A DNA stretch of 64,000 nucleotides from Mansonella perstans (lineage: Eukaryota > Nematoda > Chromadorea > Rhabditida > Onchocercidae): positions 62,001-126,000 of the forward strand of contig JBAMDO010000015.1 in NCBI GenBank assembly GCA_037074765.1, in the 5' to 3' direction. Of this stretch, positions 24,286-36,646 are shown piece after piece; positions within the stretch are counted from its first letter, which is position 1, and each line of letters begins with the position of its first letter. The translations under genes were made by a program, and so were the position numbers. Under the pieces are notes generated by a model. The model did not search any database. It was not told the DNA's origin and worked only from the letters and a program-made list of their open reading frames with translations.

Positions 24286-27200
24286 TTACAAGGTGTTTGT
24301 CACAAGAACTGATAAAAAATTACCTTCGCCAGTAACAATCAAAGCTCGAACTGCCGATTCCTTCGCTTTTAGAACCAGTCTTTTCTTCATGTGTTGTTCT
24401 GTAAATGAATAAATACGTTTAATACTGTCATTCGTATAATAGACCAAATAACGTATTCCCGATTTTACAGTGACAACGCCTGTATCCTCGTCATATAAAA
24501 TCGGACACATTTTTCTACGTGGTTTGTGTGTAATTAAAGGATGGACAGTCATCAGTAATTTTGTTGTCGAATCGAGCAAACTTTCCATGATTCGTTTGAC
24601 TAAGAGTGCATGTGGAAATTGCTGTAAAGAAAAAAACGAAATAATTATACTTAAGCATGACATATATAAGGAACAATATGGTAATGAACGCCTTTATTAC
24701 ATACGTTCATGAGAAGCATTTGATGACAGTATCTAAATACGGTGTACTCACGCTAATATATGCCTGAGAATGAGGAAGAGAGAACCTCCATATCTTAACA
24801 GAATGATGGTTCAAACAGGACTGTCATATGAAATTAAGAATTTCGAAAGTAAATACAATATATGGCAATAATAAAGGCTTACAATGTCGACAGTGAACAC
24901 ATTGTCTCCCATCTTTCGCAGTTGCGGAAATTCTTTTTCCGTAAAACCCAGATTTATCTTTTTAACAGGCAAGAAAAACGTCTGAATATTTTCACCTGCT
25001 GAAAATACATGCATTTATTCTTTTTTTTTGAAAAAAAAAACCTTAAAATTTTAGGACAGACACGATGCAAGCAGAAAATGATAGAAGTCATTACTAACTC
25101 CCTTCCATCCCCTCACCATTCGAATTTTCCCTTTCCTTCTTTTTTGAGAGTTGGATTTTAATTAACAACAGATAGCAAGGAACTGAAAACAAAATTCACA
25201 AAAATTAAAAGACCAAAAAATATTAATATTTACCATGACACATGATTCCAGACTTAGTATGAGGAATTTTGAACAGATGACCAACTTCATGCACAACAGC
25301 ACCTAAATAACATGCGGTGATGCCACCATTTGTGTGCTGCAGTGTATATTTGTTACCCTAAATATCATTTTATTTCATTAAAAGCAGGGAAATCTTGGAA
25401 TGAAAACTTACTGAAAAATAGTAGCAAATTTTAACATGCAAGTAAAAGTTTGAAAAAAAAAAGGTCTGTAGTGAATAAAACTCGGATGATTATTCAAGAT
25501 ATACTGATGACAAAAATCCAGCAAGCTACTTTGACAGTACTGATTAAAACTCTATCTAAATATGAAAACAATTAAATCAAAATAAAGAACTTACAAGCCA
25601 ATTCACCACTCTCCAACAGCCGCGAGTAGGTAAAACATTTGTTTGCGTCATATCCTGTAAAGAACGATGCACATGGGATGCAGTTGGAGGCATGCAGTAA
25701 AAGGCACTTGATTTAATGACGCTTAAATCAAGTATCGTTTCGATTTTATCCTAAAAAACGATAATCACAAAATGAGCTTGTAATTAGTATTTCAGAAATC
25801 CCTAAGACTAAAATGATTTACTTTAATTCGTTCTTGTTTCTATTAGCACAGCAGAATCGAGTAAACCTCACCAACAATAGCTATGTATAGGATAAAATTG
25901 ATAACTACACAATAACAACTGTTTACTTGGATTTTAATTAAGATGTCAGATCGCTAACAAGAGTAATTATTGCTCGAAACAAAAAAATTTGTAGAACCTT
26001 TTCTGTTGTTATTTCATTAGTTCTTGGCGGGGAAAGGAGGAAAACCAAATGCAGCAATTTGTTGGCATCCAACTGACCAAGAAGAGAAAGACGTCTACGA
26101 ATGTACTTCGCAAGATGGCGTTCATGATCTAATTCAACAGCTGTTTTATCTAACTGCAAAAGTGCTACAGATGGTGTCATCTCTGTGAATTTCGGTTCTG
26201 AAACATACTGAAATTTTACAGAAATATTTGAAAAATATACGATAAAACTTGGACAGTCATTGTAATATTACATCTAACTAAACCATTATGTATAAAACCC
26301 CATAAGCGACTTGTTAAATACAGCAGTTGTTTAAAAGACAAATTAAATCAAATACGAAAAAATAAAAATATGTTTTTTACGAAGCAAGACTAATTTATTT
26401 TGCTCATTATACTGAAAGTTTCGTTCATTTCAAAATCTTCTTGTTTGTTGACATGCATCATTAGCTACATAGAAACAACCATCAGTGAATGGTTGTTACC
26501 GTAGTAACTACCTACTTTTTTCAAATTTTTTACACATTAGAAAAAAAAAAAAAAAAACTAGTGAAACAATTTACCAGACATTGATACAAAAGGTGCTGAT
26601 GCTAGCGTTCGCTCTTCCACTGGAACCGCTGAAGTTTTATTTGGTGTTTAACAATTCAAAAACTAGACTTGGAAACCATAAATATTTTGTCATATTTTAC
26701 TAATAGATTAATAAGAAGGAAGCACTTTAAAACTATAAAAGTCTCTTTTACTTTTGGAGCGAAAATATATAATTAAATGCTAATAAGTAGTATTTCTACA
26801 TAATCCTTTGGACAAAGAAGCTTATTATAAGTTTCGTCATGCTCTAACATGTACAATTTTCGTACCATATAATTCTTAGTCTTTTTACAAGTTCAAGAAA
26901 TAACTGATAACATGCCTGCTAACTGCTCTGTCCAGCAGTCATCTAAAAAAGGAATATAGGGGCGTAAATCATTTCTGCTACCATTGTTGAAATTGCTCAG
27001 TTCAACAGTAATAAAAGTTTGAACCATTAATCCAATCAATCCAGCGCGTTGCAAACACAGTTGACTATAAGGAAGATTTTTGAAATTAAAAATTAGTTTT
27101 TCCATCCGACAATTAAAATTCAATTTTTCAAGCATAAAAATAATTACCAAATTCTAATATAACTCAAATCTCGCTATTATTTCAGCGCTACGGGATTACG

Positions 27201-28004
27201 TTAGATATAAAATTGGCAGAGTATCCTTTTTACTTTAAAAAAAAATTTCACCAGTTTGTTATTACTGATCTACAGTTTCTATTATTTTTTCCAACACTAT
27301 GAACTCTGTTTTAAAAATTCATTCAATTAATACACTTACTTGTACCACTCTTTTTTATCCGAGGGATATGCGACATATAAGCGCAACCTCATAGTATCTG
27401 CTGGAATTGGCTCTGGAATATACTCAAGCGCAACATCGCCATAAGTTACGCGTCCTCCTTTTCGAGGAAAATTATGGATCAGTGAAGCAGAAAATATTTT
27501 CTGAAAAACTGCATCTACGTGAGATTTTGCTGGCGATTAGTCAAATGCTTACGAGCAATGTACTGCTAACACAAAGTGAAGTCCTGCTTTAGAATGAAGC
27601 ACATCATCAGGAAAGTTTACGACGGAAAGAAAATAATCACGATGAACAATAAAATCCCACTCATAGCGATGACAGAATCGTAACAATTGAATCCAATAAC
27701 TGTCAAAAGGTAAAACATATTCGCGGAAATCCAATTAATCACGATAAAACCGTTGCCTTCGCGGTCGGCTAAATCTTATTAGTTTGAAACGAACGACAAA
27801 TTTAACCGATAGAATAAACAGTCTAGTAGACATTTAAAAATGAAAAGCTTTTTGCTATAATCGTGAGCAAGACGGTCCTCGCGAAAATGAAATGCCGAAG
27901 TAACTTATAAATACAAAATTATTTGTTTCAAAATTGGAAAAAGTGAGATTCAGTGCAATCTTCCTGCAAAACTTTTTACTGTACAAAGCATTTTTATAAT
28001 TTTG

Positions 28005-28035
<31 letters not shown>

Positions 28036-28257
28036 CATACTTACTTTTTCAAAAGGTTTTGATGACATTGTACTCACATTAAAAACCATGTCAGCTTCAG
28101 CTTTCTCCATCTTTTTTCTACATTCATCGTAGACAGACTTTTTGCTAATATCCAACACCATTAATTGTGGGGAATAAATTTTTCGGCTACATGAAGTTTT
28201 GTCCTCAATTGTCTCAGAGTCGGAATCAAAGTCAGAGTCAGAATCAGAGTTAAGCAT
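24286..28257 (-). CDS. Putative zinc metallopeptidase (HEVGH...H...GIM)
   Basis: A zinc-dependent endopeptidase by motif. Exon 25234-25357 encodes HEVGHLFKIPH then TKSGIM: two zinc His, the catalytic Glu, a third His and a downstream Met, as in metzincin-like folds. It resembles the eukaryotic YIL108W-type putative peptidase family (Pfam Metallopep), assigned from motif and gene architecture, not by search. In-phase exons, high to low coordinate: 27340-27500, 26916-27064, 25998-26197, 25595-25750, 25234-25357, 24883-24998, 24286-24621 (stop). The N-terminal exon 28045-28257 starts MLNSDSDSDFDSDSE, an acidic Ser/Asp run with no signal peptide, so a cytosolic protein is likely. The link between it and an exon at about 27564-27699 (RYEWDFIVH) is unresolved; one short exon is probably missing. 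The intron after 26916 appears to begin with GC. An intron carries a 26-base poly(A) run at 28010-28035. Confidence 0.7.
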
Positions 28258-30061
28258 TTCAAATCAATCAAGACGGTCACAAATAAGAAGGTGTAACCGT
28301 TCAGCTATATGGCAGTATCAATGTTTAGTCGCCTAGATAGATGGCAATTATTGCAAATGAATCGAACAGCAAAAACTAAAAAATTATTCAAAATAAAGTT
28401 TCAAATTCTTCATTTTGCACAATTAGCGCTACATTTGAAATGAATGAATATTCTTAATACTACTAGAAAAGACAATCTACTTATCTTAAAAGTATTAAAA
28501 GAGGTCGTCCTAAAAACTAAATAACTAAAATTTCACGTGCACAATTTCGAAGCTGTGATCTTTTCATCAGTTCACTACGAGCAAACAAATAACTAGCCTT
28601 CTAAATACTAATTTTGAATATTCTAAATATATCAAATTTCAACTATTGATATCAGTGCCAATTTGAGCAATGATCCCATGTATTTCTTGAGGTCAAATTG
28701 ATATCATATTCGCCATGTTACATTTTAGAATTATTAAATACTTGGTATAGTTAATGATGTAATTTGAAAATAATCGAATGAATTAAATTAATTTTGAATT
28801 AAAGTATGTCCTAAATAAAAGAGTTAATTAGACATTATTAAGCAACAAAATTACCTTAATACACCAACGAATATAGCAAAATAATAGCATTAAAGTAACT
28901 GACCACAAAAACTGACCCTCCCCTGACCTCTGACCGCTCAATCGTATTTTCCAATCATTAACTTCATCAAAATCACCTTAGAAGAGGCGGCCAGAGTCAT
29001 TGTGAAAATCAAATTTCCAGTAATGGAAATTTAAATTAGTAATTTGGTGGAATGTAAGGCTACAGTAACTGAAATACTTCATAAATACATAAATACTAAA
29101 TGAATTCAAACATAAAACACTAAATTTCACATAAAATACTAAATGAATTTAAATAAATTTGGAGGGATTTATCAAAAATAATTTTTCTTTTAGAGATTAA
29201 AAAAATCAGAAATATTGCTAACAAAAATAATTCATTAGCATCAATACTTCTTGTCTGATTAATGACTTTTTAACAGAAGTATTGCTAACGGAAACAATTC
29301 ATTAACATCAATGCTTTGTCTAATTAATGAATTGATTTGTTAACAATTAGTGTAATGAAAACGATGAATAGCAATTTTTAATGAGCAATTAATTTAACTT
29401 TAACTTTTTTCATTCTTGCTGCTTTTTTTTTCACTTTTATTCTTCATTTTTTATCTTTTATCTTAGCTTACGCCTTTCATTTTAACACTCAGCATCGAAC
29501 TTTTCCTTATATCACGTAACAACTTATCAGTACGGTTCGCATGTCAAGTGTACCGGATGTCACTTCAGATGGTTGATCCTACATAAAGCAATGATGATAA
29601 TATGAACTATTACTCATTCCAGGAAAAACATCTTGAAGTCAGGATCATGTTCCAAATGGATAATTTGTTATGTAATGTGTAATAATAATAAGTTTTACAA
29701 AAAATAGAATAGTGAGGATTCCAGGATTGCTCTATTTAGATATGTTATATATAGATGATTACTAAGCATAACTGTGGAAAGTGAGCTAATTCAAAACATG
29801 ACGATAACTCACTTGCATACAATTTTACAAAGTCAATTTAGCTTCCTCTATTTGCTAGTTAAGTTCTCTAAAAGAAACATTAACTATGTCATTAGCAAAC
29901 CTAATTATTCGAATCGTTGAATTGTCAATAAGTTAATTAATTATTGATTTATTATAACAAAGTAAAAATGTACCTATGATACACAATAAGAGAACGAATA
30001 ATTAAATTTCCAAAAATATTTCTATCATTCATCAAACAACATTTTTGGAATGTGTCGAGAT
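28258..30061. other. Intergenic, AT-rich
   Basis: No gene is recognised. The stretch includes the upstream region of the metallopeptidase gene, a short run of near-repeats of AAATACTAAATGAATT at about 29090-29150, and the 67-bp duplication listed separately. Nothing else is structured. Confidence 0.5.
29211..29341 (+). repeat. 67-bp tandem duplication
   Basis: A unit starting AATATTGCTAACAAAAATAA at 29211 is repeated from 29278 as AGTATTGCTAACGGAAACAA. Both copies continue through TTCATTA(G/A)CATCAAT and end at ATTAATGA. The copies differ at a handful of positions, so the duplication is not recent. Confidence 0.75.
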
Positions 30062-30265
30062 ATTAAATAGTCCTGTTGTGAACAATTTGAAATGCAAAAC
30101 TGTTGAATATAAATTTTATTCCACTTGCAGTACTGCACTTATATAATACTATTGTTGTTAACAAAAGCATAGGAGCGCAATAAATAATAAATAATAGTGC
30201 AAATGGATCACGAGAATAGGCAGTAGCGAAAAGGGAATAGTAAAAAGATTGAAGTCGGAGACTAA
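30062..30265 (-). repeat. Putative 3' LTR of the BEL/Pao relic
   Basis: This block shares TTGTGAACA near 30075, the stretch 30106-30170 (TTTTATTCCACTTGCAGTAC, TTGTTAACAAAAG) and GATTGAAGTCGG near 30248 with the block at 33605-33760. Both lie in the same orientation. The ends cannot be fixed because the copies have diverged and differ by indels. Confidence 0.6.
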
Positions 30266-31240
30266 TCAAATAAATTTTCATTGTAGAGCACTTTTGAGCT
30301 AATTCTTTTCTGTTTTCACATTTCAGCATAAAATCTAGCTTTTCTTTTATTTTATGGAAATACAAAACATCCAATGCAGCGTAACTTTTTTGCTTCCTTA
30401 TTAAATTCTCATTTTCCCAATCAGAGGATTCCTGGTGCTTATTTAGCTTATTATCAACTACATATTTGCGTAGTTGTCTGCTATAATTACATTTTTTATC
30501 ATTCGAAAACAGATTAATAATTTTTTCATTCGACTAAATCAGGGAGCATTGTAGGTTTCAGATACTAAACATCCTCTAAGCTTTTCATGCCTATGCGAAA
30601 GCATAATGAACAATTTTTAGCTTATTTTTATGCGAAGCTAAAACCTCGGATGTGGATGAGGTAGTGAATAACACCTTTTTGGTCCATTTCATGCAAAGCT
30701 TCCTCGATGATGTCCGACTTCAATGATCCTGATAGTTTCATCATATTGTTGGAACAATATATTATTCTGGAGTTTTTTGATCAATAACTCAAGATACCCA
30801 GAACATAATCCATAATAATTTTCCAATCTACTTTTTGAATCTTTTCAATTTAAAATCTTCCTTCATGTTTGGTAACACTTCTTTTGAATTCTGGAGCCAT
30901 CATTATCGTCAGGTTTATCACTTAAGAAATTCAATTTCGGAACTGATCAATGTCATAGTTACTTGTTTTATTAGTCTTATGCTCTATGACTGCAACTGAT
31001 ACTGCATTCATACTATAAGTATCACAAATATACCCTAATCCCGTTCAATATTGGTCCAACTTTTGTCAGGAAAAATCCTGATTTCACCTCGGTATCTTGC
31101 TCCATTCGATAAATTTGCCCAAATGATCATAAGCAATATGTATATCGGGTTTTCAACAACTACTTAAGCCATGTAACCGATCATATTCCGTCAGAGGTGA
31201 TATATCCTTCTTTCTGAATTCATCGCTTGTATCTTATTCG

Positions 31241-31441
31241 TTAATTATCCTTAAGATGTACTTCGCAAGTGATGATTATTTTTCTGGAGTCTTTAAAACA
31301 ATAACGAAGCGATACTTCCTCTATTCCTTGGAGTTTTAGTCGACTAACTAAGTCCTTTGAAACGAATGACAGTTGCGCACCTTGGCCAAATAATACCAAT
31401 GCCTGTGTTCTTATCTCCGGAACTTCTGGATTGACCACAAC
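31241..31441 (-). pseudogene. BEL/Pao aspartic-protease relic
   Basis: The minus-strand frame reads ALVLFGQGAQLSFVSKDLVS followed by RLKLQGIEEVSLR. This matches the Pao/BEL protease pattern ALALFDSGAQxSFIxxxLV, a retropepsin-like fold. The catalytic D-S/T-G has become G-Q-G, so it would be catalytically dead. It is the best-preserved coding piece of the element. Confidence 0.75.
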
Positions 31442-33604
31442 TTCTGAGTTGAAAGCATGATGTTGTCAACCTCACTGTTAAGTTTCAGTTTACATACAAG
31501 CCCTAACACTCTGTTGAAGTGATAAAATTTAATTGATGCTCCCGAAAAAACTATCAAACTGGAGTGATCAATGATGATATCCATGCACATATGTCCATGA
31601 ACATAGTTTCATCATAACTGACATTAGTTAGCTGCGTTATGAAGGATGCTCTATTTACATTAATTTTAGCAAATTTTAGCAACTCTCCAGCCCTAACCGA
31701 ATCGAAGACTACTTGGGAAAGGCCTAAATACTAACTCCTTGATATGCGAAATTGGCGTACCAAGGTATATGTACCATACGATATGTACACTATCAGAAAA
31801 TCGTAAACCGAAAATATGATATCATAAGGTACGTCTGTACAGCGTTACTAGATTTACATCCAATTCCGAAACGGTATTAAACATCTTTTACATAGCTTTG
31901 ATTATGACATTAGCGCGCTACGACCGGTAAACCGCACGAATGCTGTCCTAAAATCTTCAGTAGCTCTTCGTGTACACGCGTTCGTAAGAATAAGGGATGT
32001 CGCTTGTCTGTACAACGCATATAGTTTCTTTATACAACAGTAAAAACCTGTTCCCTGTAGGCCTCTTTGATTAAACATTGAATTACTTGTGTAAATTTTT
32101 TTCGATTTTTTCTTCGTTGACTCTGTTTGTTCGAATAACACTGTCATGATTATTACACAACGCTGATTTGTGAAGGCATTTGCAATGCCTTAATTTCATT
32201 CCGCAGCCCCTAGGTCGGTATTGCTTGATTTCATGCATTAAAAAATTTTTGTTTTAATTCTTTTCAAACACTTACTTCGTGTGTCTTTATTTCCATCAAG
32301 CGCTCTATTCGTGTATCTTTATTTCGTACAAAGGCTCCCTTCCTGGTCTTTATTTCCTTCAAACGCTCTATTCGTTGATTCAAGGAGAGTTTTGATCTTG
32401 GTTATCCCAGTTTTCCTTATTGTAGAAGACACAAAGTCTGGCAGAAATCAGTCTGGCAGAAATCACAAAGTCTTGTTGAGTTTCTGCCTGATCTCGTCCT
32501 ACCAACTGTTGCTCTTATGTTGTCACTATTTCCAGCTAAAACAGAGGTTTCATTTTAAAATTGTTTTCTAACCTGAAAATGTTGTTTCAGGTCGAGTTGG
32601 TTTTTTTCTCGAACTCACTTTGAAGGTTTAATTTCAAATTTGAAATTTGAGTTGCCACATCTTCGTGTTCCCAATAATTCCTTTAAATATTGTACGAGTT
32701 TGCTTGCCCACCAAGACTTATTCTTTAATCTTTGCTTATGTACTTCAGTTAGGATATCCTTGTGCAAGTTTCTCTAGATAAACACTTGCAAGCTCGTGTG
32801 CTCTATATTCCCCACTCTTTCAACTGTCTGAGTAATTTTTCAATATTTTTGATCGCTGTTTGCCACTTACGATCATTTTTTTTTTTGAGAAGAGATCGTT
32901 GTAAAGCAAACTTAGAATACGTATCCCGTATTTTTCATCATTTTCGAATGAGATTGTAGTTTTCTAAATTGTGGAAAATCTCGTATCCCATAACCGCTTG
33001 TAATATTTTAAAGCAGGGAATGAGATAATTGAGTTTCTAGATATTCGGGAGATCCTAGTTATGAACCATTCCTTCAAATCCGCTCCCAAATATTTTCCAT
33101 TGTCGCGGATTTCCTCTAAACATTGACGGTTAGTGTCACTTTCCGAATATATTGAATATTCGCCTCATTTCCTTAACACGTTAGTCATTTAGCCTTTTGA
33201 TTTATGATTACTCAAATTTTTTAAATGCCACTTGCAATTATTTTTTCGGTTAATTCATCTTTATTTAGAGTTACTACTGCTTCTATTTTTGATGTATCAG
33301 ATTTAATATTCCATGTCATTTCTTCATGCTTTTTGTTTTCTTCTTTCTATCATCGGAGAAAGGCCGTTCGAATGAAATCCTTCCATCCTTTGTTGATATA
33401 TTCTGACCTTGAATGTGTGCTTTGATTATTTTTTTTGATCATTTTTTTTCGTGCTTCAACTGTTTGCACAATTCCTCGTGAGGTAACTGTTGTATTGGTT
33501 TAGCTTCAATTCCTTTATTTCATTGAAAACTTCGGTTACTTTTTCTTTCGCCGTTTTGCGCTCTGAATTATCGCAAACGACATTTCGGCGCTGGTGGCAC
33601 CAAA

Positions 33605-33760
33605 AGTTTTTTGTGAACAGACTGGGATATAAATTTTATTTCACTTGTAGTACTGCACTTACACAATACTATTATTGTTAACAAAAGTATAGGCATGCAG
33701 CAAGTGATAAGCAATAGCGAAAAAGATGGAAAATGAAGATTGAAGTCGGCGGAAAATTTT
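33605..33760 (-). repeat. Putative 5' LTR of the BEL/Pao relic
   Basis: This is the partner of 30062-30265, sharing TTGTGAACAG near 33611, GTACTGCACTTACACAATAC near 33648 and GATTGAAGTCGG near 33739. A primer-binding-like TGGTGCCACC lies immediately inside it at 33593-33602, minus strand. Confidence 0.6.
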
Positions 33761-34206
33761 AGTCGTTAATAAATTGAGTCAAATCCAAAAAAAACTGACC
33801 TTTGTGGAAAAGAAAAATCCATTATAAAGTAGGAGTAAGACGTGACTGAGTATCTAATAATACATGCAAACAATTTTGAAAGCGTGGTCACACGACAGGC
33901 GAAACAACTCATCATCTTAAATATACAGAGAAGCATCCTTGGTGTGATGATTTTGTCTGGAAATATCTTTAATAACTGCTGATCTCATGTGACAACTATT
34001 CGAATTAAAATGTTCAGTTTTCTATTAACAAAACATTTCGATTATTTTTTGCTACAAATTATTTCGCATTTTTCGACAAATCCGTAAATAGAAACTGTCA
34101 AAAATTGAGGCTTACTTACAAATTATATACTTTCTGAAATATTATCTTATCGTAATATGCGCAGCAATGAAGAAGTTAGTGAGTGATGAAAGTTATTTGA
34201 AGATTT
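33761..34206. other. Upstream region of the transthyretin-like gene
   Basis: About 0.45 kb between the LTR relic and the start codon of the transthyretin-like gene. It presumably contains that gene's promoter. I see no clear TATA box or trans-splice acceptor of the TTTCAG type next to the ATG, and no other feature. Confidence 0.4.
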
Positions 34207-35822
34207 ATGAAAGTGGTGATAGTGTTGCTGGCGTTGTTATCTGGTGCGGTAGGTTTTCGGAGTCAGTCAATTGCAATACGTGGACGGTTAATGTGCGGCT
34301 CGAAACCAGCTGCTAACGTACGCATAAAGCTCTGGGAAGAAGATAGCGGTGAGTGCTTAAGTTTTGAGATTCCTGCAATAATGCAGAAGGAAGGCAAGTC
34401 GTTGAATACATATAACTTGACTAAATGTTTTGCATTAATGACATTCCTTGATTTTGGAACGCAAATCATGTATAATTTTAGGACCGGATCCAGATGATTT
34501 GCTTGATCAGGGTTACACGAATGAGAAGGGTGAATTTTCGCTTAAAGGTGATACTGTTGAATTGACACCAATCGATCCTGTTTTTAAAGTTTACCATGAC
34601 TGTGACGATGGAATCACGGTATATATGATTTGCTAGTCTCTTTTTAATTAAAAATTTGAATTTTAAGAGACTTCGGGATTAAACAAACACAAGTATACAT
34701 TTTCCAAGACTAATCAGAGTTCTCTTGCACGCATAACGTTCCTTAATCTTGATAACACTTCAATTTTATTATTTTAAAGAATTTTTTTTTCACAGTAATT
34801 TGATCTATAGTTCAATTTTTGGATTTTTAGCCCGGCATGAGAAAGGTGAAATTCAAGATACCAAAATCATACATTTCCAATGGAAAAACACCAACGAAAG
34901 TTTTTGATCTTGGTGTTTTGAATTTGGAGACGATATTCCGAGTAAGTTTTATATGAAAAAAATTGTCGGACTAGGCATTTTTTGTCTTTCCATCCATTCC
35001 TCCACAATTTCTTATTTCTTATTTACTCATCTTTCACTCTTTTATCTTTCATTTCAAATGACTCCAATTTCTTTTGCGGTTTTAAAATTGATTCTCAACT
35101 TTTATTATTTTTGATCAATACTTCTAACATCAACAAAGCGATTGCGTTTTTATTCTGACATCTAAATAGAAAACGAGCCAAACTTTAAAAAAATATAACT
35201 CTGACTGCAAAAAATAAACTTTCACAAAATTCTACTCTTTCAAAAATCTTTTATCCTTTATTTCCCCTCATCTCTTCTTATTTTTTGTCTTTTTGTCATG
35301 GATTGTATCTTAAATAGCAAATATTCAATAGTTATCATTAGATGACTGCTATAACTAATTTCTGGATTTCTTTTTAGAAGAAATATTTTAACAAAAAATA
35401 ATCTTATTAAATGAAGATAAAATTGGATTTCGTGATTGCGCTACGAAAAAATTTATTACCTCCGCAATCTTTCAACTGTTTGTCAAAAGAAAATAGAAAG
35501 CCATGACAAGATTAATTATTGCTTGATAAGTGGATGGAAGTTTTGTGTGAAAATGCACATTTTCCTCTCTATCTATATACTGCAGTTAAACGAATACTAA
35601 TAATGAAATACTCTACAGAATCAATCTAGCAAGTTCTTTCGATAGGAGTTGCAAATAACTTATGAATAGTTTCTCATATTTCATGCAATACTTGCAATAA
35701 AAGTAAAATCACTGTCATGCAGTGTAATGTATGTAATGCTTTATTGTTACTTGCGATTCTAACCTGTTACAATTAATTAATTTATTTTGCAGGACGAAGA
35801 ACGTGAACTAATAGTGTCATAA
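34207..35822 (+). CDS. Transthyretin-like (TTL) secreted protein
   Basis: A nematode-specific secreted protein of the transthyretin-like family (a small beta-sandwich); members are abundant in parasite secretions, but molecular roles are mostly unknown. Four exons join in phase: 34207-34348, 34482-34618, 34831-34941 and 35793-35822, giving 139 aa, the usual family size. A signal peptide covers residues 1 to about 16 (MKVVIVLLALLSGAVG). Family hallmarks follow: IRGRLMCGSKPAANVRIKLW, then LLDQGYTNEKGEFSLKG, VYHDCDDG, and a C-terminal KVFDLGVLNLE. The Cys pairs that are typical of the family are reduced: where many members have a Cys before the basic KxxxxIP strand, this protein has ITPGMRKVKFKIP. 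An AATAAA signal lies at 35845-35850. It is convergent with the acid phosphatase gene. Confidence 0.92.
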
Positions 35823-35844
35823 TGGAGTAATTGATGGAATTATT

Positions 35845-35850
35845 AATAAA
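35845..35850 (+). terminator. Poly(A) signal of the TTL gene
   Basis: AATAAA lies 23 bases after the TAA stop of the transthyretin-like gene, a normal distance for a short nematode 3' UTR. Confidence 0.6.
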
Positions 35851-36646
35851 AAAACCATTCAAGATTATGAAATTCAAACTTCGACATATTAGACATATTA
35901 GATACTTTGAATTCTTATGTAATCGTAATCATGAAGTCTGGTAAACTTCTCTCTCCTAAAACTTTCCTCACCTATTTGGTAGTGATGTTTGCATAAATTC
36001 AGCTGATATTATTTATATGATAATAAGAAGACGTTTAATTTAGTTGTCTCTTGTAACACATTGTAACATTAACTGCTACATAAACTTTTTCCATGTCAAC
36101 GAGCAAGTATTGCAAGCATTAGTTGAAATGCATTACAGGTATCATCAAGATCTTTCAGGTTTTTTATTGATAAATTGATAGCATTAAAAATTATGACTTA
36201 TTTTTCAACAGTTCACTGCAATCCTATTAATTTCAGAATAGTCAATCATAATAAATTATTTCGTACATTCATAGAGCATGAAATATTTTTATCAATCTTT
36301 AAGAATGAAAAGACATTTTTTCAAACACATTTTCAGTGTTAGAGATATGTAACTTGTCGAAATAATTGATTATTAAAAATAAAAATATAAAGATATTGAT
36401 GGAAAAATCAAACTTCTGAGCAGAATTGGAAAAGAAATTTAATACACATATAATTTATGGAACAACAATACAAAATAACTGTGAAATTGAAGGGTAAGAG
36501 AATTGGACAGTTGAAACTGAATGCAAACAAACTGGCTGTGAATGCTTTTAAACGGAAGGATGAAGAAAATAAAAATTATCCTGCAATCTGAGAGTTTCAT
36601 ATGTGCAGGGTCTTGAAGAAGGTAATATCGAGTAAGTTTTTTGTTT
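35851..36646. other. Convergent spacer, TTL gene and acid phosphatase
   Basis: AT-rich and non-coding as far as I can see. It holds the 3' flanks of two convergent genes. An open frame on the minus strand overlapping the last phosphatase exon continues into this spacer in the wrong frame and was not called. Confidence 0.5.

Larger units (their letters stand above)
30062..33760 (-). mobile_element. Decayed BEL/Pao LTR retrotransposon
   Basis: Two related sequences in the same orientation (30062-30265 and 33605-33760) look like LTRs, sharing ATATAAATTTTATT(C/T)CACTTG and GATTGAAGTCGG. Just inside the right one, TGGTGCCACCAGCGCC (minus strand, from 33602) fits a primer-binding site, since it begins TGG. 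Minus-strand relics run in order: gag-like FRGNPRQWKIFGSGFEG near 33110 with KLNYL and LQAVMGY near 33010, a protease relic at 31241-31441, and a pol fragment (EEALHEMDQKGVIHYL) near 30700. Frames are interrupted by stops. At about 3.7 kb it is well short of a full element (usually 5-8 kb), and no reverse-transcriptase core, RNase H or integrase is recognisable. Confidence 0.75.

Noticed and set aside
30063..30374. Minus-strand open frame of 103 codons with hydrophobic segments
   Set aside because: It lies over the LTR-like repeat and its homologue at 33.6-33.76 kb does not keep the frame, so it is not treated as a gene.
33225..33681. Plus-strand Ser/Phe-rich open frames
   Set aside because: They are antisense to the gag side and LTR of the BEL/Pao relic and show no family signature.
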